NCBI GenBank assembly: GCA_003695745.1
Contig: RFHW01000192.1
Location: 1-8,687 of the forward strand
Source: Methanobacteriota archaeon
GTDB lineage: Archaea; Hydrothermarchaeota; Hydrothermarchaeia; Hydrothermarchaeales; SZUA-236
Length of the DNA stretch: 8,687 bases
Reading direction: 5' to 3'
The translations under genes were made by a program, and so were the position numbers. Below are positions 1-6,393 of this stretch, one piece after another (position 1 is the stretch's first letter; each line of letters begins with the position of its first letter). The notes below the pieces were generated by a model. That model did not search any database and was not told where the DNA came from. It saw only the letters and a program-made list of their open reading frames with translations.

Positions 1-502
1 AACCTGAAGCGACCTTGATCCCATAGGGGTTAGAATTTGCCGTGTTGTTTGCGATCATGTTGTTGCTGGAACCGGAGATAGCAATTCCGTTATCAAAATT
101 TGAGGTTGCAGTGATGTTTACAAAGGTTCCGTTTTCAGATTTTGCATACAAGATTCCGGTATGCCAATCGCTTACAACAAGATTCTTTACAGTTACATTT
201 GTAAGTGTGATTGAAGCATTGTAAACAAACACGCCATAGGTGCCGCTAGCATCAACACCATCAATGGTATATCCCTGTCCATCAAGAATAACGTTGCTTG
301 ATTTTATGTTTATACATCCAGTCCAACTCCATACTGGAACCGTAGTGATGTTTATTATGCTCTTGTTCAGCACATAGACCCCGCTCTGGTTAATCGTTGT
401 GCATGAGCTGATATTTGTAGGCGCTGCGCTCACACCCCCCACAAGCATCAAGATCCCGAAGACGAGACCTGCCATTGCAAATACATGAGACCTCTTTTCC
501 AT
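1..502 (-). CDS. Secreted NosD-like parallel beta-helix surface protein (N-terminal part, runs off left edge)
   Basis: Reading the minus strand from ATG at 502-500 gives 167 uninterrupted codons to the window edge, so the C-terminus is missing. Residues 1-27 form a signal peptide: charged MEKR start, hydrophobic stretch at about 8-23, cleavage likely near the VSA-A site at 24-27. The mature part has a Cys pair (C34, C63), the segment NVILDGQGYTIDG at 70-82, and asparagine/glycine-rich beta-helix rungs such as NNMIANNTANSNPYGI, typical of PbH1/NosD-type right-handed beta-helix proteins. Eight N-X-S/T sequons (N30, N46, N51, N95, N102, N124, N129, N152) suggest an N-glycosylated extracellular or S-layer-associated protein. 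An AGGTGA Shine-Dalgarno lies on the minus strand at 514-509, 6 nt before the start. It is more AT-rich than the neighbouring operon. The fold is a confident call; the ligand or exact role cannot be inferred. Confidence 0.85.
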   Translation of the reverse strand, partial: MEKRSHVFAMAGLVFGILMLVGGVSAAPTNISSCTTINQSGVYVLNKSIINITTVPVWSWTGCINIKSSNVILDGQGYTIDGVDASGTYGVFVYNASITLTNVTVKNLVVSDWHTGILYAKSENGTFVNITATSNFDNGIAISGSSNNMIANNTANSNPYGIKVASG

Positions 503-623
503 ATCCGTTCACCTGCCACCACCCACAACCTAACAGAGAGGAAACAGCCACCCAAAAAAACCTTCAGGCACCCGCATCCAGACCATCAAGAGGGGGTTAA
601 TATAACCTGTTTTTTACAATTAG

Positions 624-637
624 CTCATATATAAAGA
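624..637. promoter_or_regulatory. TATA-like element usable in either direction in the divergent spacer
   Basis: The sequence CTCATATATAAAG (624-636) reads as a TATA box on the plus strand and as CTTTATATATGAG on the minus strand. On the minus strand it could place a start near 605, giving the beta-helix gene a leader of about 100 nt that carries its Shine-Dalgarno. On the plus strand it would be a second, upstream promoter for rpl15e with a start near 657. Sequence resemblance only. Confidence 0.35.
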
Positions 638-663
638 TGACAGTGATGAGATGGGCGGCCCAG

Positions 664-679
664 CAAAGATTTATAAATC
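664..679 (+). promoter_or_regulatory. BRE/TATA promoter of rpl15e, implying a leaderless mRNA
   Basis: TTTATAAAT at 670-678 is preceded by an A-rich GCAAAG stretch suited to a BRE. Its centre (about 674) lies 30 nt upstream of the rpl15e ATG (704), so transcription would be expected to begin at about 699-704, at or a few bases before the start codon. No Shine-Dalgarno is visible between the TATA box and the ATG, which agrees with a leaderless transcript. This is the most likely main promoter of the whole operon. Confidence 0.6.
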
Positions 680-703
680 ATTATCCGCTAACAGTGGATT
701 CCT

Positions 704-1285
704 ATGTCATACAGCTATATCAGGGAGGCCTATAAAAGGCCGCGTGAATCATATGTATATGATCTTCTCAGGGAGAGGCTGCCCAGATGGAGGAGGGATG
801 AGAGCGTTGTGAGGGTGGACCATCCCACGAGAGTTGATCGCGCCCGGGAGCTTGGATACAGGGCAAAAGAGGGTTTTGTTGTTGTCAGGAGCAGGATAAG
901 GAGGGGTGGCAGGCGAAAGCAGAGGCTCAACGCCGGCAGGGTGCCTGCCAAGATGGGTGTGAAGAAGTATACGCCCAAGAAAAGTCTTCAGTGGATCGCT
1001 GAGGAGCGGGCTTCACGGAGGTATCCCAATCTGGAGGTCCTTGGCTCCTACTGGGTTGGGGAGGACGGCCAGTACAAGTACTATGAGGTTGTCTTTGTGG
1101 ACCCTGCTCATCCAGCCATAAAAAAGGACGCCCGCCTATCATGGGTCTCAGAGTCGGTGCATCGTGGGAGGGTCCATAGGGGGTTGAGCCCTGCTGGCAA
1201 GACCTCAAGAGGGCTTCGCAACAGAGGGAAGGGAGCTGAGAAGCTCAGGCCGAGCATAAGGGCCCATGAGAGAAGAGGCAAATAG
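704..1285 (+). CDS. rpl15e: Large ribosomal subunit protein eL15 (L15e)
   Basis: 193 residues, the normal size for archaeal L15e. This is a basic 50S protein shared by archaea and eukaryotes that binds 23S rRNA. The N-terminus [12 protein letters not shown], the Arg-rich stretch around residues 60-85 ([13 protein letters not shown]), the central [19 protein letters not shown] (about 112-130) and [11 protein letters not shown] are all characteristic, and the C-terminal 40 residues are strongly basic with GLRNRGKG. The start at 704 fits both the family N-terminus and the leaderless promoter just upstream. It is the first gene of the block. The next gene, RNase P p30, begins either 7 nt after its stop codon or, with an earlier ATG, within its last codons. 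Its place at the head of the exosome/RNase P cluster is conserved in many euryarchaea. Confidence 0.97.
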   Translation: MSYSYIREAYKRPRESYVYDLLRERLPRWRRDESVVRVDHPTRVDRARELGYRAKEGFVVVRSRIRRGGRRKQRLNAGRVPAKMGVKKYTPKKSLQWIAEERASRRYPNLEVLGSYWVGEDGQYKYYEVVFVDPAHPAIKKDARLSWVSESVHRGRVHRGLSPAGKTSRGLRNRGKGAEKLRPSIRAHERRGK

Positions 1286-1292
1286 GGTCCCT

Positions 1293-1913
1293 ATGGGCCG
1301 GAGATTCATCGACCTTCATGTTCATTCTGACAGGTCAGGTGGTGTGGATTCACGTGAGGCCATGGAGGCCTTTGCCGCCGGGCTCGGTGTGAGGGTTTCC
1401 TTCTGTGACGGGGCCGAGCCTGAAGATGGTGTGGAGCTTGTCTTCTCCAGTAAGGGAGAGCTGAGGGCAGGGTCTTTGAAGGCCCCTTATCTCATCCTCA
1501 GGCCTCTGTCGGCAGAGGCCCTCGCTCGGGCTGTGAAGATAAAGAGGGCCGTTATAGACGCCCCTTTGAAGCCGGGCCACGCAAGGTCCATGCATGAGAA
1601 TGGATGTGCCGTCGAGTTCAATCTCTCCAGGCTCATAGGCGCGTCAGGTATTGAGCGGGTCAGGGCCATAAGGATGATGAGGTCAAACCTGGTCTGTGCG
1701 CGGAAATACGCGGTCCCCATGGTGGCAGCCACTGGGGCCTGCTCGGTCTATGACCTGCGCTCCGCCCATCAGGTTTACTGGCTCCTGAAGGTCCTGGGCT
1801 TCAGCGACAGCGAAGCAAAAGAGGCCATGTATGGGGCGCCGCAGGGGATCCTGGAACAGGGCCGTGCGGTTGTGGAGGGCAGGGTCGTGGAGGAGGGGGT
1901 GGTGGTCCTGTGA
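1293..1913 (+). CDS. rnp3: RNase P protein component 3 (p30/Rpp30 family)
   Basis: About 206 residues from ATG 1293. Archaeal RNase P removes 5' leaders from pre-tRNA; p30 is a TIM-barrel-like protein that partners with Pop5 to activate the catalytic RNA. The N-terminal RRFIDLHVHSD, with its HVH element, is the first strand of the barrel shared with PHP-type folds. Later RAVIDAPLKPGH (about 85-96), the AVEFNLSRLI segment and VPMVAATGACSVYDLRSAHQ (about 142-161) match the family. An in-frame ATG at 1266 would add nine residues and overlap rpl15e by 20 nt. I prefer 1293 because family members begin directly with the first barrel strand, but neither start has a strong Shine-Dalgarno. The stop codon overlaps the GTG start of the Pop5 gene (GTGA), so translation is probably coupled between the two partner subunits. 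Confidence 0.93.
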   Translation: MGRRFIDLHVHSDRSGGVDSREAMEAFAAGLGVRVSFCDGAEPEDGVELVFSSKGELRAGSLKAPYLILRPLSAEALARAVKIKRAVIDAPLKPGHARSMHENGCAVEFNLSRLIGASGIERVRAIRMMRSNLVCARKYAVPMVAATGACSVYDLRSAHQVYWLLKVLGFSDSEAKEAMYGAPQGILEQGRAVVEGRVVEEGVVVL

Positions 1914-2284
1914 AGCCCCTTCCGCCGTCTATGAGGATGAAGAGGCGCTATATCGCCTTCAGGATCCACTCTGCCGGGGCTGTGGCGAAAAAGGATTTTG
2001 TCCACGCCCTGCTCGATGAGATGCTTGCCATGTTTGGCGAGAGGCTCACCGCCGAGGTGGGGCTGTGGGTGCTGGATTTTGATGAGAGAAGGCGGCGGGG
2101 CTTTCTCACCTGCAGCCACCGCTATGTGGGCGAGGTGATAGCGGCCATCTCCCTCATCCACAGGCTTTCAGGGGCGAGGGCCTCTGTGGAGGTGCTCGGT
2201 GTTTCAGGGACCATACGTTCTTTAAAGCGAAAGTTTTTAAAGGAGGATGGTGAAATAGCCCCATCACAGACCCCTGGAGAATGA
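1910..2284 (+). CDS. rnp2: RNase P protein component 2 (Pop5 family)
   Basis: 124 residues. Pop5 has a ferredoxin/RRM-like fold and, in a heterotetramer with p30, helps RNase P RNA cleave pre-tRNA. The GTG start at 1910 is chosen because it restores the N-terminus KPLPPSMRMKRRYIAFRI, which fits the usual Leu-Pro-Pro...Arg-Tyr-Ile pattern; ATGs at 1931 and 1937 would truncate it. Other family features are the central RRGFLTCSHRYVGEV (about 63-77) and the C-terminal VEVLGVSGTIRSLKRKF (about 98-114). The GTG overlaps the p30 stop codon by 4 nt, with purine-rich GGAGGAGGGGG at 1889-1899 upstream. The last ten residues or so (DGEIAPSQTPGE) look like a weakly constrained tail. A BRE/TATA-like sequence is embedded in the codons for RKFLK near the 3' end. 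Confidence 0.93.
   Translation: MKPLPPSMRMKRRYIAFRIHSAGAVAKKDFVHALLDEMLAMFGERLTAEVGLWVLDFDERRRRGFLTCSHRYVGEVIAAISLIHRLSGARASVEVLGVSGTIRSLKRKFLKEDGEIAPSQTPGE
2228..2243 (+). promoter_or_regulatory. Internal BRE/TATA promoter for psmA inside the rnp2 3' end
   Basis: CGAAAGTTTTTAAAGG combines a BRE-like GAAAG (2229-2233) with TTTTTAAA (2234-2241), close to the archaeal consensus. A start about 25 nt downstream (near 2263) would give psmA a leader of about 94 nt covering the only sizeable gap in the block (2285-2356). A weaker AGTATAAGG at 2323-2331 is an alternative much nearer the ATG. Inferred from sequence only. Confidence 0.45.
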
Positions 2285-2297
2285 CCGGGGGAGTCAT
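2281..2297 (+). other. Small hairpin in the rnp2-psmA spacer
   Basis: ATGAC (2281-2285) and GTCAT (2293-2297) form a perfect 5-bp stem around the 7-nt loop CGGGGGA. It begins within the last codons of rnp2 and would sit in the leader of a psmA transcript started from the internal promoter. There is no T-run after it, so it is not an obvious terminator. It may be chance. Confidence 0.3.
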
Positions 2298-2356
2298 GGC
2301 TATCACAATAATTCAGGTTTTCAGTATAAGGAAAGGAACATAGGAGTGTTATAGAT

Positions 2357-3109
2357 ATGCAACCAATGCCAAGCATGGGCTATGACAGGGCTATCACTGT
2401 CTTCAGCCCGGATGGAAGACTCTTTCAGGTAGAGTATGCAAGGGAAGCTGTGAAGAGGGGCACCACCTCTGTAGGGATAAAATGCACTGACGGCATCGTC
2501 CTTGCCGTGGACAAGAGGGTCTCCTCACGGCTCGTGGAAGCGCCTTCAGTTGAGAAGATATACCAGATCGATGACCACATAGCCGCAGCCACATGCGGGC
2601 TTGTGGCTGATGCAAGGGTGCTTGTGGACCGGGCGCGGGTGGAGGCTCAGGTGAACAAGATCACCTACAACGAGCCCATTGATGTCACCATCCTTGTGAA
2701 GAAGATCTGCGATTTCAAGCAGCTCTACACCCAGCACGGCGGTGTCAGGCCCTTTGGCGTCGCCCTCCTGGTGGGCGGGATCACCGCTGAGCCGAGGCTC
2801 TTCGAGACCGATCCCAGCGGAGCGTTGATCGAGTACAAGGCCACAGCTATCGGCTCTGGCAGGAACGTGGTGATGGAGATCTTTGAGGAGAAGTACAAGG
2901 ACAATATACGTATGGATGGAGCGATAGATCTGGCGCTGGAGGCACTTTACAAGGCAACGGAGGAGAAGATAAGCGAGACCACGGTGGAGATAGCGACCAT
3001 AGACGCCAAGACAAAGACCTACCGGAAGCTCCCTGTAAAAGAGGTGGCAGCCCATGTCGCGAAGGCGATTAAGAAAGGCTCCAGTTCCAAGGAGTCCGGC
3101 AAGGGCTGA
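2357..3109 (+). CDS. psmA: 20S proteasome alpha subunit
   Basis: 250 residues. It forms the outer heptameric rings of the archaeal 20S proteasome, gating substrate entry and docking PAN or other AAA unfoldases. The N-terminal alpha-type signature, [25 protein letters not shown], spans residues 8-28. It includes the Tyr-Asp-Arg gate residues and is followed by a conserved GTTSVGIK strand. [12 protein letters not shown] (about 130-141) and the YKATAIGSG segment are further family hallmarks. There is no N-terminal threonine nucleophile, as expected for alpha rather than beta subunits. Start 2357 is supported by AGGAGTG at 2342-2348 with 8-nt spacing; in-frame ATGs a few codons on would cut the gating extension. 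The C-terminus is Lys/Ser/Gly rich. The beta subunit is not in this window, the normal archaeal arrangement. SBDS follows after 5 nt. Confidence 0.97.
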   Translation: MQPMPSMGYDRAITVFSPDGRLFQVEYAREAVKRGTTSVGIKCTDGIVLAVDKRVSSRLVEAPSVEKIYQIDDHIAAATCGLVADARVLVDRARVEAQVNKITYNEPIDVTILVKKICDFKQLYTQHGGVRPFGVALLVGGITAEPRLFETDPSGALIEYKATAIGSGRNVVMEIFEEKYKDNIRMDGAIDLALEALYKATEEKISETTVEIATIDAKTKTYRKLPVKEVAAHVAKAIKKGSSSKESGKG

Positions 3110-3114
3110 TCCTG

Positions 3115-3810
3115 ATGGTAAGTCTCGATGAAGCTGTCATTGCAAGACTTGAAAGCCATGGCTCGAAGTTCGAGATACTCGTTGACCCTGACCTCGCCCT
3201 TGAGTTCCGGAAAGGGGCTGACATAGACCTCTCGAAGGTCCTTGCAGCCGAGGAGATATTCAAGGACTCGAAGAAAGGAGATCGGGCGTCGCCGGAGCAT
3301 GTGAAAGAGGTCCTCGGAGTGGACAGCGTTCTTGAGGCGGCAAAGCTCATCATCCGGAAGGGCGAGCTTCAGCTCACAACCCAGCAGAGAAAAAGGATAC
3401 AGGAGGACAGAAAGAGACAGGTAATATCCATAATCGCAAGAAACGCGGTGAACCCGCAGACCAACACGCCCCATCCGCCGGCGCGGATCGAGCGCGCCAT
3501 GGAGGAGGCCAAGGTCCATGTGGACCTCTTCAAAAGCGCCGAGGAGCAGGTGCCGGAGGTGCTCAAGGCGCTCAGGCCCGTCATCCCCATACGGTTCGAG
3601 GAGAAGGAGGTGGCGGTGAAGGTGCCTGCCCACTATGCCGGGAAGGCGGCAGGGCTTGTAAGGTCCTTTGGCGAGGTGAAGAAGGAGGAATGGCAGAAAG
3701 ACGGCTCATGGATATGTTTGATCAAGCTGCCGGGCGGGATTGTTGAGGAGTTCTTTGACGCCCTTAACGGCGTGACCCATGGCGATGTGGAAACAAGGAT
3801 ATTGAAGTGA
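3115..3810 (+). CDS. Ribosome maturation protein SBDS (Sdo1 homologue)
   Basis: 231 residues, the usual three-domain length. In eukaryotes SBDS works with the EFL1 GTPase to release eIF6 from the 60S subunit; in archaea a role in late 50S maturation or recycling is inferred by homology. The N-terminal domain (about 1-87) contains KFEILVDPDLALEFRKG and the EEIFKDSKKGDRAS loop, the most conserved part of the family. The helical middle domain (about 88-160) contains LTTQQRKRIQEDRKRQ, IARNAVNPQTNTPHPPARIE and a further helix. The C-terminal ferredoxin-like domain (about 165-231) holds KVPAHYAGKAAGLVRSFG and ends GDVETRILK. It follows psmA by 5 nt and precedes rrp4 by 4 nt, with no strong Shine-Dalgarno of its own, so translation probably depends on coupling. 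Placement between proteasome and exosome genes is conserved in archaea. Confidence 0.96.
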   Translation: MVSLDEAVIARLESHGSKFEILVDPDLALEFRKGADIDLSKVLAAEEIFKDSKKGDRASPEHVKEVLGVDSVLEAAKLIIRKGELQLTTQQRKRIQEDRKRQVISIIARNAVNPQTNTPHPPARIERAMEEAKVHVDLFKSAEEQVPEVLKALRPVIPIRFEEKEVAVKVPAHYAGKAAGLVRSFGEVKKEEWQKDGSWICLIKLPGGIVEEFFDALNGVTHGDVETRILK

Positions 3811-3814
3811 TATT

Positions 3815-4480
3815 ATGAGAAGGCTTGTTATACCGGGTGAGCTCATCACCGAGAGGTCTGTAAAGCTGGGAGGCGGCGTGATAGCGGAGGATGGGGGCGT
3901 CCATGCCTCCACACTGGGCCTGCTAGATGAGAGAGAGGGCTATGTGAGGGTCATCCCCCTTTCAGGCAGGTACAACCCTAAAGAGGGTGATTTCGTCATA
4001 GGCGTTGTGTCAGAGGCCCAGAACACCTACTGGGTGCTGGACATAAGGTCCCCCTACCGCTCCATACTGCCGGGCAGCGAGTTCCACAGGGAGCTCCGCG
4101 GCAATGAGCGGCTCAGGGATCTCCTGCCAGTCGGCTCCGCAGTCTATGCGCGCATCAAGGAGGTGACGAAGACAAAGGGCGTCTTCACGACCCTCAGATG
4201 GCGGGGCACAAGGGTCTTAAATGAGGGGTATCTTCTGGATGTCTCGCCCTCAAAGATCCCGCGGATCATCGGGAAGAAGGATTCCATGATCAATGTGCTG
4301 AGAAAAGAGGGGGGCTGCAAGATCATAGCAGGGCATAACGGCGTGGTCTGGATCGAAGGTTCTCCTGAGAGGACTGCCATCATCATCGAGGCCATCAGAT
4401 ACATCGAGGAGAACTCCCACAGAGGAGGGCTCACAGATCATATTAAAGAGATGATAACCCAAAAGAGGAGTGAAATATGA
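3815..4480 (+). CDS. rrp4: Exosome complex RNA-binding subunit Rrp4
   Basis: 221 residues. It forms the trimeric cap of the archaeal exosome, binding RNA and threading it into the Rrp41/Rrp42 ring for 3'-to-5' phosphorolysis. Three domains are visible: an N-terminal domain with VIPGELITE (5-13), [16 protein letters not shown] and the [15 protein letters not shown] segment (76-90); an S1 domain from about 65 to 135 ([12 protein letters not shown] within it); and a KH domain from about 147, [15 protein letters not shown] through [10 protein letters not shown]. The KH GxxG loop reads GKKD (G153-D156), with Asp at the usual second Gly. Crenarchaeal Rrp4 also deviates here, so this is probably tolerated. 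The ATG sits 4 nt after the SBDS stop codon, with GTGAT just upstream. Its TGA overlaps the rrp41 ATG (ATGA), fitting stoichiometric synthesis. Confidence 0.96.
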   Translation: MRRLVIPGELITERSVKLGGGVIAEDGGVHASTLGLLDEREGYVRVIPLSGRYNPKEGDFVIGVVSEAQNTYWVLDIRSPYRSILPGSEFHRELRGNERLRDLLPVGSAVYARIKEVTKTKGVFTTLRWRGTRVLNEGYLLDVSPSKIPRIIGKKDSMINVLRKEGGCKIIAGHNGVVWIEGSPERTAIIIEAIRYIEENSHRGGLTDHIKEMITQKRSEI

Positions 4481-5190
4481 AGAAGGAAGGAGTGAAGCTG
4501 ATAGAAAATGGAAAGAGGCTGGACGGCCGCGGGCTGGACGAGCTGCGCCCCATAAAGATGGAGATAGGTGTGTTGAAGAGGGCCGATGGCTCGGCCTATG
4601 TGGAATGGGGTGAGAACAAGATCATGGCCGCCTGCTACGGCCCAAGAGAGGTCCATCCAAGACATGTGGAGGAGCCTGACAGGGCGATTGTAAGGGTGCG
4701 ATACAACATGGCGCCCTTTTCGGTGCCTGACCGGAAGCGCCCAGGCCCTGACCGGCGGAGCGTGGAGATATCGAAGGTGACGAAGGAGGCTCTGGAGCCG
4801 GTGGTGCTGACCCATCTCTTCCCGAGGACGGTGGTGGACATCTTCATCGAGGTGCTGCAGGCGAACGCAGGGACGAGATGCGCCGGGATAACGGCCGCGG
4901 CCCTTGCCATGGCAGACGCCGGCATCCCGATGAGGGACCTTGTGGCATCATGCGCCGCCGGGAAGATCGACGGGAAGGTGGCCCTTGACCTCATGGGGCT
5001 GGAGGACAACTACGGCGAGGCGGACCTGCCCGTTGCCCTGGCTCCGAACAAAAAACAGGTGACCCTCCTGCAGATGGACGGCAACTTCACGCGGGCCGAG
5101 TTCGAGGAGGCCTTTGAAAAGGCATTGGGCGGCTGTCTCAAGGTCTATGAGATGCAGAAGAAGACGATTCGCAAGAAATACGAGGTATAG
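4477..5190 (+). CDS. rrp41: Exosome complex exonuclease Rrp41, catalytic subunit
   Basis: 237 residues of the RNase PH family. It alternates with Rrp42 in the hexameric ring and provides the phosphorolytic 3'-to-5' activity (and polyadenylation in reverse). Family marks are [13 protein letters not shown] (13-25), [14 protein letters not shown] (38-51), the phosphate-binding [10 protein letters not shown] (132-141) and [15 protein letters not shown] (171-185). The last contains D177 and D183, which correspond in spacing to the catalytic aspartates of characterised archaeal Rrp41 (D180/D186 numbering in Archaeoglobus), so the subunit should be active. Start 4477 overlaps the rrp4 stop by 4 nt, with GAGGAGTGA at 4465-4473 as ribosome-binding site. 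The C-terminus ends in basic [10 protein letters not shown]. rrp42 follows 3 nt after the stop. Confidence 0.98.
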   Translation: MKKEGVKLIENGKRLDGRGLDELRPIKMEIGVLKRADGSAYVEWGENKIMAACYGPREVHPRHVEEPDRAIVRVRYNMAPFSVPDRKRPGPDRRSVEISKVTKEALEPVVLTHLFPRTVVDIFIEVLQANAGTRCAGITAAALAMADAGIPMRDLVASCAAGKIDGKVALDLMGLEDNYGEADLPVALAPNKKQVTLLQMDGNFTRAEFEEAFEKALGGCLKVYEMQKKTIRKKYEV

Positions 5191-5193
5191 AGT

Positions 5194-5979
5194 ATGTTAG
5201 AGATAATAGCAGATATCAAAAGGGATTATATAAAGAGGATTGTAGAGAGCGGCAAGCGCCTTGATGGCAGAGGGCCGGACGACTACAGGGAGATAAAGAT
5301 CGAACGGGACCTGTACAAGACTGCAGAGGGCTCTGCCCTTGTCTCCATCGGCGGCACACAGGTCATAGCAGGTGTGAAGATGATCCTTGGCGAGCCCTTC
5401 CCGGACATGCCGAACCAGGGCGTTCTAACCACAAGCGCAGAGCTCATACCCATGGCGTCGCCAACCTTTGAGGCAGGGCCTCCCAAGCCCCCGGCCATAG
5501 AGGTGGCAAGGGTCGTGGACAGAGGTATCAGGGAGTCCGGCGCAATCGACACTGAGAAGCTCTGCATCGTTGAGGGGGAGAAGGTGTGGGTGGTCTTCCT
5601 CGACCTCCATGTCCTTGACTATGATGGCAACCTCTTTGACGCCTCCACCCTGGCAAGCATATCGGCCCTGCTGAGCGCCAAGATGCCGAAGCTTGAAGAT
5701 GACAGGGTGATCTACGATGAGAGAAAAGACCCGCTGCCTGTGAAGGAGAAGCCCATATCCACAACATATGCCAAGATCGGCGGCACAGTGGTCCTTGACC
5801 CATCCCTTGAGGAAGAGCAGGTCCTTGACGCCCGCCTCACCCTTGCAACTGTGGAATCAGGGGATCTCTGCGCCATGCAGAAAGGAGGGAGCGGCGCCTT
5901 CACAAAGGAAGAAGTTTTAAATACTATAGACCGGGGTATAGAGAAGGCAAAGGAGCTCAGAAAGCTGCTGAAGGTATGA
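5194..5979 (+). CDS. rrp42: Exosome complex structural subunit Rrp42
   Basis: 261 residues, an RNase PH-fold protein that pairs with Rrp41 to build the ring and form the RNA-binding groove but is itself inactive. Family marks are the N-terminal helix [20 protein letters not shown] (about 8-27), EGSALVSIGGTQVIAGVK (about 45-62), NQGVLTTSAELIPMASPTFE, RVVDRGIRESGAID (about 106-119) and LHVLDYDGNLFDASTLA (about 138-154). The position equivalent to the Rrp41 acidic pair lacks the two aspartates (ISTTYAKIGGTVVLDPSLEEE region), as expected for Rrp42. It starts 3 nt after rrp41 without a strong Shine-Dalgarno and ends 4 nt before rpl37ae. A TATA-like motif lies in its last 25 codons. Confidence 0.97.
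   Translation: MLEIIADIKRDYIKRIVESGKRLDGRGPDDYREIKIERDLYKTAEGSALVSIGGTQVIAGVKMILGEPFPDMPNQGVLTTSAELIPMASPTFEAGPPKPPAIEVARVVDRGIRESGAIDTEKLCIVEGEKVWVVFLDLHVLDYDGNLFDASTLASISALLSAKMPKLEDDRVIYDERKDPLPVKEKPISTTYAKIGGTVVLDPSLEEEQVLDARLTLATVESGDLCAMQKGGSGAFTKEEVLNTIDRGIEKAKELRKLLKV
5908..5924 (+). promoter_or_regulatory. Possible internal promoter for the rpl37ae-rpoP-pcc1-pfdB subset
   Basis: GTTTTAAATA at 5914-5923, preceded by the purine-rich GGAAGAA, resembles a BRE/TATA unit inside the rrp42 3' end. A start near 5945 would give rpl37ae a leader of about 39 nt. This could let ribosomal protein, Rpo12 and prefoldin synthesis be uncoupled from the exosome genes. Sequence resemblance only. Confidence 0.35.
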
Positions 5980-5983
5980 AGAT

Positions 5984-6256
5984 ATGGCCAAGACAAAGAA
6001 GGTGAAAAGCTCAGGAAGATTCGGCGCCAGATACGGGATGAAGGCCCGTAAGAGACACGCCGCAATAGAGATGGCCATGAAGGCGCCTCACATCTGCCCC
6101 AGATGCAGCAGACCATCCTTAAAGAGAAGCTCCACAGGGATATGGCGATGCCGTAAATGCTCGGCAGAGTTCACAGGCGGCGCCTACCTCCCGAGGACCA
6201 GTGTGGCGAAGGACATGGACAGGGCCCTGAAAGGGATACTGAAGACAGGAGGATGA
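5984..6256 (+). CDS. rpl37ae: Large ribosomal subunit protein eL43 (L37Ae), zinc-ribbon
   Basis: 90 residues, the typical size. A small 50S protein shared with eukaryotes that binds 23S rRNA through a zinc ribbon. The basic N-terminus runs MAKTKKVKSSGRFGARYG, followed by a helix (residues 20-33). The four zinc ligands are C38-x2-C41 (CPRC) and C56-x2-C59 (CRKC), separated by 14 residues. The TGIWRCRKC and FTGGAYLPRT segments are strongly conserved in the family. It follows rrp42 by 4 nt and its TGA overlaps the first possible ATG of rpoP by 4 nt. The AGGAGG at 6247-6252 near its 3' end probably serves the next gene. Confidence 0.97.
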   Translation: MAKTKKVKSSGRFGARYGMKARKRHAAIEMAMKAPHICPRCSRPSLKRSSTGIWRCRKCSAEFTGGAYLPRTSVAKDMDRALKGILKTGG

Positions 6257-6393
6257 TGGGATTGTATCGCTGCGGCCAGTGTGACAAGGAGGTTGAGCTC
6301 ACCATGTCAGACCCGATTCGATGCCCTTTCTGCGGCTTCAAGATACTCTTCAAAACAAGGCAGAAGGTTGTGAAGAGGGTTAAGGCAAGATGA
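6253..6393 (+). CDS. rpoP: DNA-directed RNA polymerase subunit P (Rpo12, Rpb12-like)
   Basis: 46 residues, a small zinc-ribbon subunit of archaeal RNA polymerase that helps hold the Rpo3/Rpo10/Rpo11 assembly platform and supports open-complex formation. Zinc ligands are C7-x2-C10 (CGQC) and C24-x2-C27 (CPFC); IRCPFCGFKILFKTR is the hallmark ending, followed by a basic tail. A longer reading frame upstream exists in the same phase but only overlaps rpl37ae, so the true start is at 6253 (4-nt overlap, ATGA) or 6256. AGGAGG ends at 6252, giving spacing of 0 or 3 nt, so 6256 is somewhat more plausible for initiation. Its TGA overlaps the pcc1 ATG by 4 nt. Confidence 0.93.
   Translation: MMGLYRCGQCDKEVELTMSDPIRCPFCGFKILFKTRQKVVKRVKAR

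Noticed and set aside
42..224. 60-residue plus-strand frame at the left edge
   Set aside because: It lies antisense to the secreted beta-helix gene, which has a signal peptide, ribosome-binding site and family motifs; the plus frame has none.
643..649. GTGATGA, a perfect C-box sequence for a C/D guide RNA
   Set aside because: No CTGA D-box is found at the needed distance before rpl15e, and the motif is frequent by chance.
1266..1292. Earlier ATG for RNase P p30, overlapping rpl15e by 20 nt
   Set aside because: The nine added residues are not typical of the family, which begins with the first barrel strand; kept as an alternative start because neither has a clear Shine-Dalgarno.
2297..2310. 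14-base exact repeat TGGCTATCACAATA, also at 8587-8600
   Set aside because: About the length expected for a best chance match in a window this size; one copy is in a spacer, the other within the first codons of the ATPase, and flanks do not match.
3019..3633. 204-residue open frame on the minus strand across psmA/SBDS
   Set aside because: It is the antisense shadow of SBDS and the psmA end; its composition follows the codon pattern of the real genes and no family features are visible.
6157..6252. Extended N-terminus of the Rpo12 reading frame
   Set aside because: The extra 32 codons only overlap rpl37ae and look like its shadow; Rpo12 proteins start just before the first CxxC.
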